In this document: in pieces, positions 34,684 through 43,325 of the stretch | Numbering within the stretch: the stretch's first letter is position 1 | Layout of the letters: each line of letters opens with the position of its first letter | Assembly (NCBI GenBank): GCA_023390555.1 | Contig: JAEWCQ010000045.1 | Span: forward strand, 1 to 57,412 | Length of the DNA: 57,412 nucleotides | Direction of reading: 5' to 3' | Source of the DNA: Bacillota bacterium | GTDB taxonomy: Bacteria; Bacillota; Clostridia; Lachnospirales; Lachnospiraceae | The notes under the pieces: generated by a model | What the model was told of the DNA's origin: nothing | The model's database searches: none | The model's input: only the letters and a program-made list of their open reading frames with translations | Position numbers and translations under genes: made by a program

Positions 34684-34704
34684 AAAAAATAAACCTCAAT
34701 TTTT

Positions 34705-35805
34705 TTACTGTGCTCCATCAAAATCAGCTTCTGTGGCATAGATTGCCACTTTGCTGACCGCATCGTTTAACACGATGCAGACACAGGTTTTTCCCTGATT
34801 TAAGGAAATCTCTTTCCCATCCGCGTCATAATATTTTGCAGCGGAGTTTTCATCGGTCTTCTTCCACGTAATATCAATGGATTTGCCATTCGTAATATAT
34901 TTACCGGATCCCTCACCTGTTGTTTTCACATCCAGATATTTGCCGTCCGGTTCCATCGCATAATCTGAATACTGGAAAATGATATTTTTAAACGTCAGCT
35001 GTTCATTCGTATTCCCGTCAATATGCTCCTGTTTATACTGGAAGCGGTAATAAAGGCCGTCCTTACTGTTATATACAAACCATGGCTTATCCGTCACATA
35101 GCCCGGCTGTACAACTACGGCATCCTCTCCGTTTTCCAGCTTTACGCTGTCAGCTTCTGTTGCAAAGGTATAGTGCCCTTCATAGCCTTCCGGGTAAGCC
35201 GTATCATAGCCCTTGTACTCAATCGCTTTCTGGATTCCCTCGGAAGTGGTAAAGGCATTGTGCGGTGCCTTCCGATCCGGATCACGGTAAAACGCCAGAC
35301 TGTCAACTTTGGAATCCAGACCGTTCAGATCGGATACCACACCGCTGGCCAGCAGAGGTTCTGCATAGGCAGCCTGCCCATAATGCATATAAATCGCATC
35401 AAACTCCATTGCATAATAGGCAAAGTAATGACGGCAGCTTCGCACGGAACCCAGTTTTGTAAGGTTGGAGTAATCCTGAAAGATTCCCATCAATCTTGTA
35501 AGTCCACCCTCTACCGGTACTTCATATAAAATATCGGCCTGACCGATACCGCACTGCGGAAGCGCGTCCACGGTATTTCCCATCATTACCGCAAGCGGAC
35601 GTTTCGCGGCAAGTGCCTCATCCATTGCCTCACCTGTCAGCAGATTAATCCCGCTTGGTATTACGGCGGCTTCCGTCTCTGTTTCCGTTTCAATTTCTTC
35701 GACAACACGTTCTGTATCTGCAGCAGGTTCTTCCTTTTTTTTACATGCAGTCACCAACAGTCCACAGGCAAAAACCAGCAGTACTGTCACAGCAAATTTT
35801 CTCAT
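34705..35805 (-). CDS. DUF3048 domain lipoprotein (YerB-like)
   Basis: A 366-residue exported lipoprotein: signal peptide with lipobox LLVTAC (Cys about residue 21), then a short charged linker and the DUF3048 domain. The N-terminal half has RPLAVMMGNTVDALPQCGIGQADILYE and the C-terminal half FKNIIFQYSDY with a DITWKK segment, both typical of YerB homologues. Function is unknown. GGAGGAG precedes ATG 35805. The ORF continues to 35823 but that overlaps ybeY. It would be processed by the LspA encoded at 5819-6364. Confidence 0.88.
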   Translation of the reverse strand: MRKFAVTVLLVFACGLLVTACKKKEEPAADTERVVEEIETETETEAAVIPSGINLLTGEAMDEALAAKRPLAVMMGNTVDALPQCGIGQADILYEVPVEGGLTRLMGIFQDYSNLTKLGSVRSCRHYFAYYAMEFDAIYMHYGQAAYAEPLLASGVVSDLNGLDSKVDSLAFYRDPDRKAPHNAFTTSEGIQKAIEYKGYDTAYPEGYEGHYTFATEADSVKLENGEDAVVVQPGYVTDKPWFVYNSKDGLYYRFQYKQEHIDGNTNEQLTFKNIIFQYSDYAMEPDGKYLDVKTTGEGSGKYITNGKSIDITWKKTDENSAAKYYDADGKEISLNQGKTCVCIVLNDAVSKVAIYATEADFDGAQ

Positions 35806-35819
35806 TGCAACTCCTCCAT

Positions 35820-36317
35820 TCAACGTAAAATATTCATTTCATTTAAGATTTCTCTCTGTTTATTTTCCATAAACGCAGCTTCGTCGGGCGTCATATGATC
35901 GTATCCAAACAAATGCAGCATACTATGCACGATCAGAAAGGCATATTCACGTTCCACACTGTGTCCGTATTCTTCTGCCTGGGTATAAATCTTTGGTACG
36001 CACAAAATGATATCTCCAAGAAGAACCTCTCCGGTGTCCGGATTGAAATTATCTTCCACATTCTCATCGATCCCCGTAAAATCACCTGCCTGCTCATATG
36101 CAAGCATCGGAAACGACAATACATCCGTGGATCGGTCGATCTCCCTATATTCCCTATTTATGCTCCGGATTGTCTCTTCGTCTACGAGCGTAAGATTTAA
36201 TTCCGCCTCAAATGGAAAATCTTCCCGTTCTATTGTATACGATATTACTTTATTTGCAAGCTTTTCATAATCAAACGGAAAATGAATCTCCGTTTCCGCC
36301 TCTATGCAGATTGTCAA
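35820..36317 (-). CDS. ybeY: rRNA maturation endoribonuclease YbeY
   Basis: Metal-dependent RNase for 16S rRNA 3' end maturation and quality control. The 165-residue protein has the three-histidine zinc motif HSMLHLFGYDH, and NREYREIDRSTDVLSFP upstream. The start is TTG at 36317, overlapping the stop of the previous gene (TTTTGACA), with GGGAG about 10 bases upstream; no suitable ATG exists near the conserved N terminus. It is translationally coupled to the 7TM-HD-like gene, in the conserved phoH-HD-ybeY order. Confidence 0.94.
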   Translation of the reverse strand: MTICIEAETEIHFPFDYEKLANKVISYTIEREDFPFEAELNLTLVDEETIRSINREYREIDRSTDVLSFPMLAYEQAGDFTGIDENVEDNFNPDTGEVLLGDIILCVPKIYTQAEEYGHSVEREYAFLIVHSMLHLFGYDHMTPDEAAFMENKQREILNEMNILR

Positions 36318-37498
36318 AACAGCTTCACTCCCTTCACCAGGTATTCCCGGATTTTCAAATATTGATTCATACTAAGCCCAGATTCATCATAAATACCGGC
36401 AGATGATTTTTCATTTAACGTCTGATAAATCACCATGTCGTGATTCCATGTATTCGTCAGGGTGTCCTTGTCCAAAAGTTCAAATTTGGCAATGACTGCA
36501 TCTACCATATGTACGATTGCGGATTCCCTTGTGGATGGCAGGTTTTGCTCTCCATTGTATTCACTTAAAATCTCTGTCACACGCGCAGGAAAGCAATTCT
36601 GACCCGCCAGGAGGACTCCATTATCAATAAACGGCTCCCCTTCCAGCCTGCCGAGCCTGTAGTAAAAACCGGCAGCCGCAGCTACATCGGCATCTGCCCC
36701 GATCTGCAGTGCACACTGATACGCTGTCTTTGAAACACGGACTGCATGCATGTAATCAATCTGCGAATAATTCTGAATATCTTTTACCAACGGATACTCC
36801 GGTGCAATAATCTCCTGCAGCGTCCTTTCGTTTTCCGTTTCTGCCAGACCCGCTATGCGGTCAAACAGAATGAAAATTACCACATCCGTCAATAGCCCGC
36901 CAATTCCGCCAGAGAGAAAAATCCGTGCATCTATCGTATAGTCCGACAGGAAATAAAACAATCCCGGTATCGAAACCGATAAGGAAAAAATGATAATCTC
37001 CATATATATCCGGTAGCTTTTCTGTTTCAGCAATCCTGCAAGCAGACAGCCAAAGACAGACAGCAGCAAATACGCTGCCAGTTCAAAATAGCTGCATCTA
37101 AAGACCAACGTAAGCAGCAGATCCATATAAAGGCTTCCGACCATACCTGCCGCAGGATTGGATACGAGCGTCAAAAACACGGCCGGCAAAAGTACAGGTG
37201 CCGCATAAGACGGCAGAAACGAAAAAATCACATACAGAACAAGTGCCGCAAGAAACCCGCGGCAGAACATCCGGTAACTGCTTGTACGATTTTTCAGCAT
37301 ACCGCCCTCTTTCCGCTCCATTTCCAAAAACACAAAAAAAACCGGGAAAAATAGCAGCTGGAGAAAAAGAAGCGACAGCAGACGGTCTATTGTAAAATGA
37401 TGCCACAGAGACCAGAAGACGGATACTCCCAATAATCCGGCAACCATCGCAAAAGCTGCACGCAGCCTTTGCATGGAAAATGTATCTTCTGCTCTCAT
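36314..37498 (-). CDS. Degenerate 7TM-HD (PgpH-like) membrane protein
   Basis: In Firmicutes the gene between phoH and ybeY normally encodes PgpH (about 700 residues): an extracytoplasmic domain, seven helices and an HD hydrolase that cleaves cyclic di-AMP. This one has 394 residues: helices from ~15 to 215, no large outside domain, and an HD-like tail. H251 (YMHAVRVSK) aligns with the first HD histidine, but the HD pair is replaced (Y280, R281 in YYRLGR where YHDIGK is usual). The later histidine sites read AGQ and SEYNGE. It is therefore probably not an active phosphodiesterase. The start ATG overlaps the phoH stop (ATGA). Confidence 0.75.
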   Translation of the reverse strand: MRAEDTFSMQRLRAAFAMVAGLLGVSVFWSLWHHFTIDRLLSLLFLQLLFFPVFFVFLEMERKEGGMLKNRTSSYRMFCRGFLAALVLYVIFSFLPSYAAPVLLPAVFLTLVSNPAAGMVGSLYMDLLLTLVFRCSYFELAAYLLLSVFGCLLAGLLKQKSYRIYMEIIIFSLSVSIPGLFYFLSDYTIDARIFLSGGIGGLLTDVVIFILFDRIAGLAETENERTLQEIIAPEYPLVKDIQNYSQIDYMHAVRVSKTAYQCALQIGADADVAAAAGFYYRLGRLEGEPFIDNGVLLAGQNCFPARVTEILSEYNGEQNLPSTRESAIVHMVDAVIAKFELLDKDTLTNTWNHDMVIYQTLNEKSSAGIYDESGLSMNQYLKIREYLVKGVKLF

Positions 37499-38484
37499 TT
37501 GGTCACCTGTTTTTTATGTCTGGTTGTCGTCTTACTCTCATAATCTTCATAGGCTTTAACGATTTTCTGTACGAGCGGATGACGTACCACGTCCGCACTG
37601 GTCAGCCTGCAGACCGCAATTTCATCTACTTTTTTCAATACCCGGAGTGCCACATCCAGACCGGAGGTCGTTCCCGGTGCCAAGTCCTTCTGCGTCGCAT
37701 CTCCTGTGATCACGACCTTGGAACCAAAACCGATTCGGGTCAAAAACATCTTCATTTGGGCAGGGGTCGTATTCTGTGCTTCATCCAGTATAATGAACGC
37801 ATTATCCAGCGTACGCCCGCGCATATAGGCCAAAGGTGCAACTTCAATCAGCCCCTTTTCCATGTTCTTCTGAAAACTCTCCGCTCCCATGATCTGATAA
37901 AGTGCATCGTATAACGGTCTTAAGTAAGGATCCACCTTGCTTTGCAGATCGCCCGGTAGGAAACCGAGCTTCTCTCCGGCCTCGATTGCCGGACGGGTAA
38001 GGATAATGCGGCTTACTTCCTCATTCTTAAAAGCAGTGATTGCCATTGCCATCGCAAGGTACGTCTTCCCGGTTCCGGCAGGTCCGATTCCAAATACAAT
38101 CATCTTGTTGCGAATCTCATCTACATAGGACTTTTGGCCAAGAGTTTTTGGCTTTACCGGTTTGCCGGTTATCGTATGACAGACCGTATCCTTATCGATT
38201 TCCACAACGGCACTCTCTCTGGATACTTTTAGAAGTTCCAGCGTATAATCCACATTCTGCTCTGTAATGTCATTCCCTCTTTTTGCAAGTGCAATGAGTT
38301 GTTCAAATACATTACAAGCGCTCTTAATATTTGCATCATTGCCAAGAATTTTCACGGAATCATTCCTGGTAACGACCGTAACATTAAGAGCGCGTTCAAT
38401 TTTTTTAATATTTTTATCAAATTGTCCAAATACATTTGCCATATATTCAATTGGCACATTCACGGTTAATTCATTCAAGCTCAT
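37495..38484 (-). CDS. ybeZ: PhoH family ATPase (YbeZ)
   Basis: A 329-residue P-loop ATPase of the PhoH/YbeZ type, linked to RNA metabolism and to YbeY. Walker A is GPAGTGKTYLAMAMA. ILTRPAIEAGEKLGFLPGD and the Walker B DEAQNTTPAQMKMFL follow, then VVITGDATQKDL. I chose ATG 38484 with AAAGGTCAG upstream; it overlaps the yqfD stop by 14 bases. Gene order yqfC-yqfD-phoH-(HD)-ybeY is conserved in Clostridia. Confidence 0.95.
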   Translation of the reverse strand: MSLNELTVNVPIEYMANVFGQFDKNIKKIERALNVTVVTRNDSVKILGNDANIKSACNVFEQLIALAKRGNDITEQNVDYTLELLKVSRESAVVEIDKDTVCHTITGKPVKPKTLGQKSYVDEIRNKMIVFGIGPAGTGKTYLAMAMAITAFKNEEVSRIILTRPAIEAGEKLGFLPGDLQSKVDPYLRPLYDALYQIMGAESFQKNMEKGLIEVAPLAYMRGRTLDNAFIILDEAQNTTPAQMKMFLTRIGFGSKVVITGDATQKDLAPGTTSGLDVALRVLKKVDEIAVCRLTSADVVRHPLVQKIVKAYEDYESKTTTRHKKQVTK

Positions 38485-39715
38485 CTGTAACTGACCTTTC
38501 ATCTGCAGGAACAGTCAATATCTCGGTAGGAGCTTTCGTATCAAACTTCTCACACATCTTGATCGTACCGCTCACCCTGCATTCATTCTCATTCATTTCT
38601 ATCATAACATTTTTTTCGATAATTTGAATATTTTTTTCTTTAATTTTTTTTAAATATGCATCCAGATGCTTTTCCGCCAGTGCGGTTGCTTCTTCTTTCG
38701 TATAGGTTGCTTCTTTCATCTCATATTCCTGATACGTATCACAACACCATACAAAAGGGAGATAAAAATCCGACCAGAAATTCAACTGATTATATTCCGT
38801 TGTCTTTTCATATTTGGAATAGGTGATCTTCGGCATGGGAATGCGGATGCTTTTGCCCGCTATTTCCAGCGCATATCTTTGCTTCGTATTCCCGGTATAA
38901 ACCTTCTTCTTATATTTTCTCTGAAAAACATCCAAATATGCATCCTCGGTATAAGCGTATATGTCCGCATCTGCCACGCAGTAATTATAAGCCGAAACTT
39001 CTGCACTGTCATTGTAAATATCAATTCTTCCGGAAACCAGAATATCATTGGCTTTTACGGAATCACCTTCTTTGACCATAGGTGTCCCGGCCCTGGTGAC
39101 AATGCTTTTAATGACAGCATCTTTCGAGGCGACAATATCTTTTGGTGTATCATCCTCCTCTGTTTCCGTTTCACCCGTGACAAGATTCTCCTTGATCTGC
39201 AGGGTCAGCTTTGTCCCTGATATCTGAGCTGAAGCCCAGATAATATTCTTATACTTCAGACGGATTTCCTCTTCAAGATCGGAACAGCTGATGCTGGACT
39301 TCAGGGTGCCGTAGCCACAGTCATTCTCTTCGAGAAATTGCAAAAGATTATCATCGGTTACACTACTGTTTCCAACAATCTCAATATTCCAGATATAATT
39401 CGACAGAAAAAATAAAAAAAGAAAAAAAACAGCGATTCCAATAAAAAACAGTTTTCTCTTCCGATACCGGTGCATCTTAAACGGAAGCCCATGTCGTTCC
39501 AACACCTGTACTTTTGTCCTTGTTTTTTTCAAAAATGGTTTCAGCTTTCGAAAGCCTTTTATACTGATATAAAATTCATACCCATCTTCAATTCGTGTCA
39601 AATGCCACATCAGTATATTATGATTACTGCACAGATTTAAAAACCGCTCCGGCGCATAGCCGGTCACCTGAACCCTTAAATATCCCGTAATATATTTGAT
39701 AAGTGATAAAAACAT
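38471..39715 (-). CDS. yqfD: Sporulation protein YqfD
   Basis: A 414-residue membrane protein of the YqfD family, a SigE-regulated sporulation protein in Bacillus. The N-terminal cytoplasmic part (YLRVQVTGYAPERFLNLC), a membrane helix at ~91-108, and an outside part with FtsQ/POTRA-like order (NIEIVGNSSVTDDNLLQFL) are typical. AGGAG lies 5 bases before ATG. Its presence with yqfC supports an endospore-forming lineage. Confidence 0.92.
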   Translation of the reverse strand: MFLSLIKYITGYLRVQVTGYAPERFLNLCSNHNILMWHLTRIEDGYEFYISIKGFRKLKPFLKKTRTKVQVLERHGLPFKMHRYRKRKLFFIGIAVFFLFLFFLSNYIWNIEIVGNSSVTDDNLLQFLEENDCGYGTLKSSISCSDLEEEIRLKYKNIIWASAQISGTKLTLQIKENLVTGETETEEDDTPKDIVASKDAVIKSIVTRAGTPMVKEGDSVKANDILVSGRIDIYNDSAEVSAYNYCVADADIYAYTEDAYLDVFQRKYKKKVYTGNTKQRYALEIAGKSIRIPMPKITYSKYEKTTEYNQLNFWSDFYLPFVWCCDTYQEYEMKEATYTKEEATALAEKHLDAYLKKIKEKNIQIIEKNVMIEMNENECRVSGTIKMCEKFDTKAPTEILTVPADERSVTDELE

Positions 39716-39723
39716 AGGAACTC

Positions 39724-40002
39724 CTATTCATACTGGATACTCTTAATAATTCCACTTATTTTCATCTCTTCATTTGTATAATACTGGATATACAAAAGCT
39801 TGCCACTGATACATACCCGGCAATCCTTCGCCTGCAGCCGGATACACTCCGGTGAATACTCCAGTATACCACGATAATTTTCTACCAGAAGTTCCTTGCG
39901 TCCGGTGGCCGTAATCAGGACTGCCCCGTACATCAAGTCTTTGGGCAGTTCCAGAGTCTCAATCACATTTTCTTTCCAGGATTTTAAACTAAATTTTCTC
40001 AT
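39724..40002 (-). CDS. yqfC: Sporulation protein YqfC (YabP family)
   Basis: A 92-residue protein of the YabP/YqfC family, associated with coat or cortex stages of sporulation. Family features are ETLELPKDLMYGAVLITATGRKELLVENYRGILEYS and IRLQAKD. The upstream region shows no clear ribosome binding site, so initiation may depend on coupling to pdp 28 bases upstream or on a weak site. It is followed by yqfD with an 8-base gap. Confidence 0.9.
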   Translation of the reverse strand: MRKFSLKSWKENVIETLELPKDLMYGAVLITATGRKELLVENYRGILEYSPECIRLQAKDCRVCISGKLLYIQYYTNEEMKISGIIKSIQYE

Positions 40003-40030
40003 ATATTACTATATGACAGACCATTCAAAA

Positions 40031-41338
40031 CTATTCGGTGATTACTTTCTTGATTGTTTCCGGTTCCGGTATGGCCGTATCGCTGTAGTGATAGGCATTT
40101 TGCAGAATTTCTTTTGCTGCAGCCGCCTTTTTATCGTCTCCTGCATAAAGATATGCCAGAATTTCTCCTTTTTTCACTTCTGCTCCCTTTTTCTTCAATA
40201 GTTCGATCCCGACAGACAAGTCAATCGTACTTTCTTTCGTTTCCCGGCCTCCTCCTAATGTCATGCATGCAATTCCGACATTCTGAGTATCCATACTGCT
40301 GATATAACCATTCGTTTCCGCATAGATCGGAATTTTTTTCTCTGCAACGCGAAGCAGTGAAATGTCATAGACCTGACGTCTGTCACCGCCCTGCGCTTCA
40401 ACAAATTCTGCCAGCTTATCAAGTGCTTTGCCGGAGTCGATTGTCTGCTTCATCTTTTGTCTTGCCTCTTCTTCGGTTCCGGCTGCCTCTGCAAACAACA
40501 GCATTCTGCTTCCGAGTGCATAGACGTCCTCCATCAGATCCTTCGGGCCGCTGCCCATCAATGCTTTGATTGCTTCCATCACTTCCAGTGCATTTCCAAC
40601 CATATGACCAAGCGGCTGAGACATGTCTGTCACGATTGCTGCCGTCTTTTTCCCTGCCATATTACCGATTTTTACCATCGTCTGTGCAAGTGCAACCGCA
40701 TCCTTCTCCTCTTTCATAAAAGCACCGTTACCGGTTTTCACATCAAGTACAATCGCATCACTCCCGCTTGCCAGTTTTTTACTCATGATACTGCTGGCAA
40801 TCAGTGACTTCTGTGCGACCGTCGCTGTTACATCCCGCAGAGCATACAGCTTTTTATCGGCTGGCGCAAGATTCGCCGTCTGCCCCGCGATTGCAATCTG
40901 AATCCGATTGACATTATCAAAAAACTGTTTTTCGCCCAATTCAGTCTGAAATCCGTCAAAACATTCCAGTTTGTCGATCGTCCCCCCAGTGTGTCCAAGC
41001 CCTCTTCCGGACATTTTCGCCACCGGGATGCCAAGTGCGGCAATGATCGGAGTCAGAATCAGCGATGTTTTGTCTCCGACTCCGCCCGTACTGTGCTTGT
41101 CCACTTTGATTCCTCTGATTTTGGATAGATCCAGCACTTCACCGGAGTCCCGCATGGCAAGTGTCAGATCCAGCGTCTCCTGCTCATTCATGCCTTGAAA
41201 GCAGATCGCCATCAGCATAGCCGACATCTGATAATCCGGTATCAGTTCTTTGGTATAACCGTCAATCATCCAGACAATCTCATCTGTCGTAAGGATACCC
41301 CCGTCTTTCTTCTTCTCAATCAAATCATACATTCGCAT
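40031..41338 (-). CDS. pdp: Pyrimidine-nucleoside phosphorylase
   Basis: Cleaves uridine and thymidine (or deoxyuridine) with phosphate to the base and (deoxy)ribose 1-phosphate, a salvage step. The 435-residue protein has the family signature GRGLGHTGGTIDKLE, VDKHSTGGVGDKTSL and LDVKTGNGAFM. The length and these motifs fit the pyrimidine-nucleoside phosphorylase/DeoA group; strict thymidine specificity cannot be told apart from sequence alone. AGGAG lies about 10 bases before the ATG; a second ATG two codons later is possible. It sits between rlmH (15-base gap) and yqfC. Confidence 0.95.
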   Translation of the reverse strand: MRMYDLIEKKKDGGILTTDEIVWMIDGYTKELIPDYQMSAMLMAICFQGMNEQETLDLTLAMRDSGEVLDLSKIRGIKVDKHSTGGVGDKTSLILTPIIAALGIPVAKMSGRGLGHTGGTIDKLECFDGFQTELGEKQFFDNVNRIQIAIAGQTANLAPADKKLYALRDVTATVAQKSLIASSIMSKKLASGSDAIVLDVKTGNGAFMKEEKDAVALAQTMVKIGNMAGKKTAAIVTDMSQPLGHMVGNALEVMEAIKALMGSGPKDLMEDVYALGSRMLLFAEAAGTEEEARQKMKQTIDSGKALDKLAEFVEAQGGDRRQVYDISLLRVAEKKIPIYAETNGYISSMDTQNVGIACMTLGGGRETKESTIDLSVGIELLKKKGAEVKKGEILAYLYAGDDKKAAAAKEILQNAYHYSDTAIPEPETIKKVITE

Positions 41339-41353
41339 TGTTATCCAGCTCCT

Positions 41354-41836
41354 TTATTTATGATATGGCTCATGATTGATAATCCGGTAACTGCGATAAA
41401 TCTGCTCCAGCAGTATCACTCGCATCAGCTGATGCGGAAATGTCATCCTGGAAAAACTCAGTTTTTCATCTGCCCGATACAGAACTTCATCCGATAGTCC
41501 CAAAGAGCCCCCGATTACAAACAGAATGTGGCTCTTTCCTTCCACTCCAAGCTGCTCGATCTTTTTGGAAAGCTGCACGGAATCCGGCATGTTTCCATCA
41601 ATCGCAAGCGCAATCACATAGGCCTGTTCATTCTCCATATGCTTTAGCAGGCGCTCTCCTTCTTTTTCTTTGATCTGCTTTTCCATTGCCTCACCGGCAT
41701 GATCGGGCGTCTTTTCGTCAGCCACCTCTACAATATTCAACTTGCAGTATCTGCCCAGACGTTTTGCATATTCTGCAATCGCCTCACAATAAAACTTTTC
41801 CTTTATCTTTCCGACTGTCAGTAATGTAATTTTCAT
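41354..41836 (-). CDS. rlmH: 23S rRNA (pseudouridine1915-N3)-methyltransferase
   Basis: SPOUT methyltransferase for pseudouridine 1915 in helix 69 of 23S rRNA, the helix modified by RluD-type synthases such as the one at 4921-5829. The 160-residue protein has MKITLLTVGKIKEKFY, the SAM-loop FVIGGSLGLSDEVL and the end motif FPHQLMRVILLEQIYRSYRI...EPYHK. I chose ATG 41836, the standard N terminus. An extended -10 box (TGCTATAAT) ends 6 bases before this ATG, so the mRNA may be leaderless. It is the first gene of the long minus-strand run. Confidence 0.95.
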   Translation of the reverse strand: MKITLLTVGKIKEKFYCEAIAEYAKRLGRYCKLNIVEVADEKTPDHAGEAMEKQIKEKEGERLLKHMENEQAYVIALAIDGNMPDSVQLSKKIEQLGVEGKSHILFVIGGSLGLSDEVLYRADEKLSFSRMTFPHQLMRVILLEQIYRSYRIINHEPYHK

Positions 41837-41842
41837 TTCCCC

Positions 41843-41851
41843 ATTATAGCA
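41843..41851 (-). promoter_or_regulatory. Extended -10 promoter element immediately before rlmH
   Basis: TGCTATAAT on the minus strand, a full-consensus extended -10 box, 6 bases from the ATG. A partial -35 (GTGAAA) lies 17 bases upstream. Initiation would fall at or within a base or two of the start codon. A second, weaker candidate promoter further upstream cannot be excluded. Confidence 0.55.
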
Positions 41852-41881
41852 CGAAAGTTTTTCCTTTTCACCCTCTTTCTC

Positions 41882-41910
41882 TTGTACCAAAAGATAGAAT
41901 CCCTTATAAT
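41882..41910 (+). promoter_or_regulatory. Promoter of the zinc-ribbon membrane protein gene
   Basis: Plus strand: -35 TTGTAC (41882-41887), 17-base spacer, -10 TATAAT (41905-41910), 54 bases before the ATG at 41965. Confidence 0.75.
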
Positions 41911-41964
41911 TATTTCAAAGGCAGATTATCTGCTGTTTATCAATACAAAAAAGGAGGATACTTT

Positions 41965-42609
41965 ATGTGGTGTCCAAAATGTAAGAATGAATATATTGAA
42001 GGGGTTATGACCTGTGTGAATTGTGCGATTCCGCTTGTGGAAGAACTGACGGACGAAAATACCGCGCCTTACGCGGATGAGGATCCCGGTATGCCGCTTC
42101 GTGCCTGTGATCTTACCTCTTCGTCTTCTGCAGTACATCCGTATGTAAAAAAAGAGGCGGCTTACGAAGATACAAAGTCGACTGCCTTTACGTTTCTGGT
42201 GGTCGGATTTGCCGGACTACTTGCAATTGTTCTGATTGCGCTTGACGTCATACATCTGAATATGGAATCCTATATGCGGATTCTGATGTTTTCTGTGATG
42301 GGTCTGCTGTTTGTCATTTTCCTAGTCATCGGCATGCGCTATCAGCTGCTGTTAAAGTCACTCCGGCAGGAAATTCAGGAGGAAACAGTAATGACCGATG
42401 AGATTCTCAAATGGTTTCTCGACGACTATTCCACTTCTGCCATCGACCAGAAGCTTGCCGATCCGTCTTTGCGTGAGGAACCGCTGTATTTTGCCCGCTA
42501 CGAGATGATTGAACAGCTGATTCTTTCGAAATATCCGTCTCTGAACCCAAGTTTTGCAGATCATATGAGCGAAGAAGTCTATGGACTTTTGTATGGCGAA
42601 AAAGTCTAA
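41965..42609 (+). CDS. Zinc-ribbon membrane protein of unknown function
   Basis: A 214-residue protein. The N terminus is a four-cysteine zinc ribbon (CPKC...CVNC, residues 3-21). After a linker, two membrane helices lie at ~70-90 and ~98-118. The C-terminal tail is cytoplasmic and has no match I recognise. Similar zinc-ribbon plus two-helix proteins are common and uncharacterised in Clostridia. AAAAAAGGAGG is a near-perfect ribosome binding site 7 bases before the ATG, and a clear promoter lies upstream, so it is expressed as its own unit or with xpt. Confidence 0.72.
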   Translation: MWCPKCKNEYIEGVMTCVNCAIPLVEELTDENTAPYADEDPGMPLRACDLTSSSSAVHPYVKKEAAYEDTKSTAFTFLVVGFAGLLAIVLIALDVIHLNMESYMRILMFSVMGLLFVIFLVIGMRYQLLLKSLRQEIQEETVMTDEILKWFLDDYSTSAIDQKLADPSLREEPLYFARYEMIEQLILSKYPSLNPSFADHMSEEVYGLLYGEKV

Positions 42610-42627
42610 CCTTTTTCGGTCCATATA

Positions 42628-42636
42628 TGCTATACT
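42628..42636 (+). promoter_or_regulatory. Possible extended -10 promoter of xpt
   Basis: TGCTATACT on the plus strand in the 65-base gap before xpt, with a poor -35. The leader is too short for a purine riboswitch. Confidence 0.5.
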
Positions 42637-42674
42637 GTTGAAACAGATACTAACTACATACGAGGTGACGAAAA

Positions 42675-43250
42675 GTGAAAATTTTAGAAGAAAAGATTCT
42701 TGCTGAGGGGAAGGCAATCAACGAAAACATCTTAAAGGTCGACAGCTTTGTCAATCATCAGGTCGATCCTGCACTTATGAAACTGTTTGGAGAAGAATTT
42801 GCCCGTTATTTTGGCGGACGCGGAATTACAAAGGTGGCGACTATAGAGAGTTCCGGCATTGCACCTGCATTAATGACTGCATCAGCGCTGCAGGTTCCAA
42901 TGGTCATACTGAAAAAGCAGCCATCCAAAATATTGAATCAGAATCTCTATCAGACCGTGGTTACTTCCTATACCAAGGGAACGACCTACGAACTGACCAT
43001 GTCAAAGGATTACATCTGCGGAAATGACCATGTTCTGATCATTGACGATTTCTTAAGCAATGGAGAGGCCGCAACCGGTGCGATCCGGCTGATCCGCAAA
43101 TCGCATGCCACAATTGCCGGAATCGGTGTTCTGATTGAAAAGTCATTTCAGCCAGGACGCGAAAAGCTGGAAGAGCAGGGCCTGGACATCTATGCTCTTG
43201 CCCGAATCTCAAAGCTCGATGCCGACACCATTGAATTTCTTTCCGAATAG
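42675..43250 (+). CDS. xpt: Xanthine phosphoribosyltransferase
   Basis: Salvages xanthine to XMP using PRPP. The 191-residue protein matches Gram-positive Xpt. The N-terminal FVNHQVDPALMKLFGEEF and the PRPP-binding motif VLIIDDFLSNGEAATG are characteristic. The start is GTG 42675 with AGGTGA spaced 6 bases upstream. In Bacillus this gene is under a purine riboswitch; none is possible in the short leader here, so control must differ. A bidirectional terminator follows. Confidence 0.95.
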   Translation: MKILEEKILAEGKAINENILKVDSFVNHQVDPALMKLFGEEFARYFGGRGITKVATIESSGIAPALMTASALQVPMVILKKQPSKILNQNLYQTVVTSYTKGTTYELTMSKDYICGNDHVLIIDDFLSNGEAATGAIRLIRKSHATIAGIGVLIEKSFQPGREKLEEQGLDIYALARISKLDADTIEFLSE

Positions 43251-43259
43251 AGTAAAAAC

Positions 43260-43311
43260 AGGATGTCCGCAAGCCATTCCATGGCTGTTGGACATCCTAT
43301 TTTCTTTTTTC
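43260..43311. terminator. Bidirectional terminator between xpt and the TPR gene
   Basis: AGGATGTCC (43260-43268) pairs with GGACATCCT (43290-43298); an inner AGCC/GGCT helix extends it. T-rich tracts follow on the plus strand (to 43311) and on the minus strand (GTTTTTAC). Confidence 0.85.
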
Positions 43312-43325
43312 ATTTCCAATCTGAT

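Noticed and set aside
42610..42674. Purine riboswitch upstream of xpt
   Set aside because: The leader is only 65 bases and lacks the three-way junction; only a possible extended -10 is visible.
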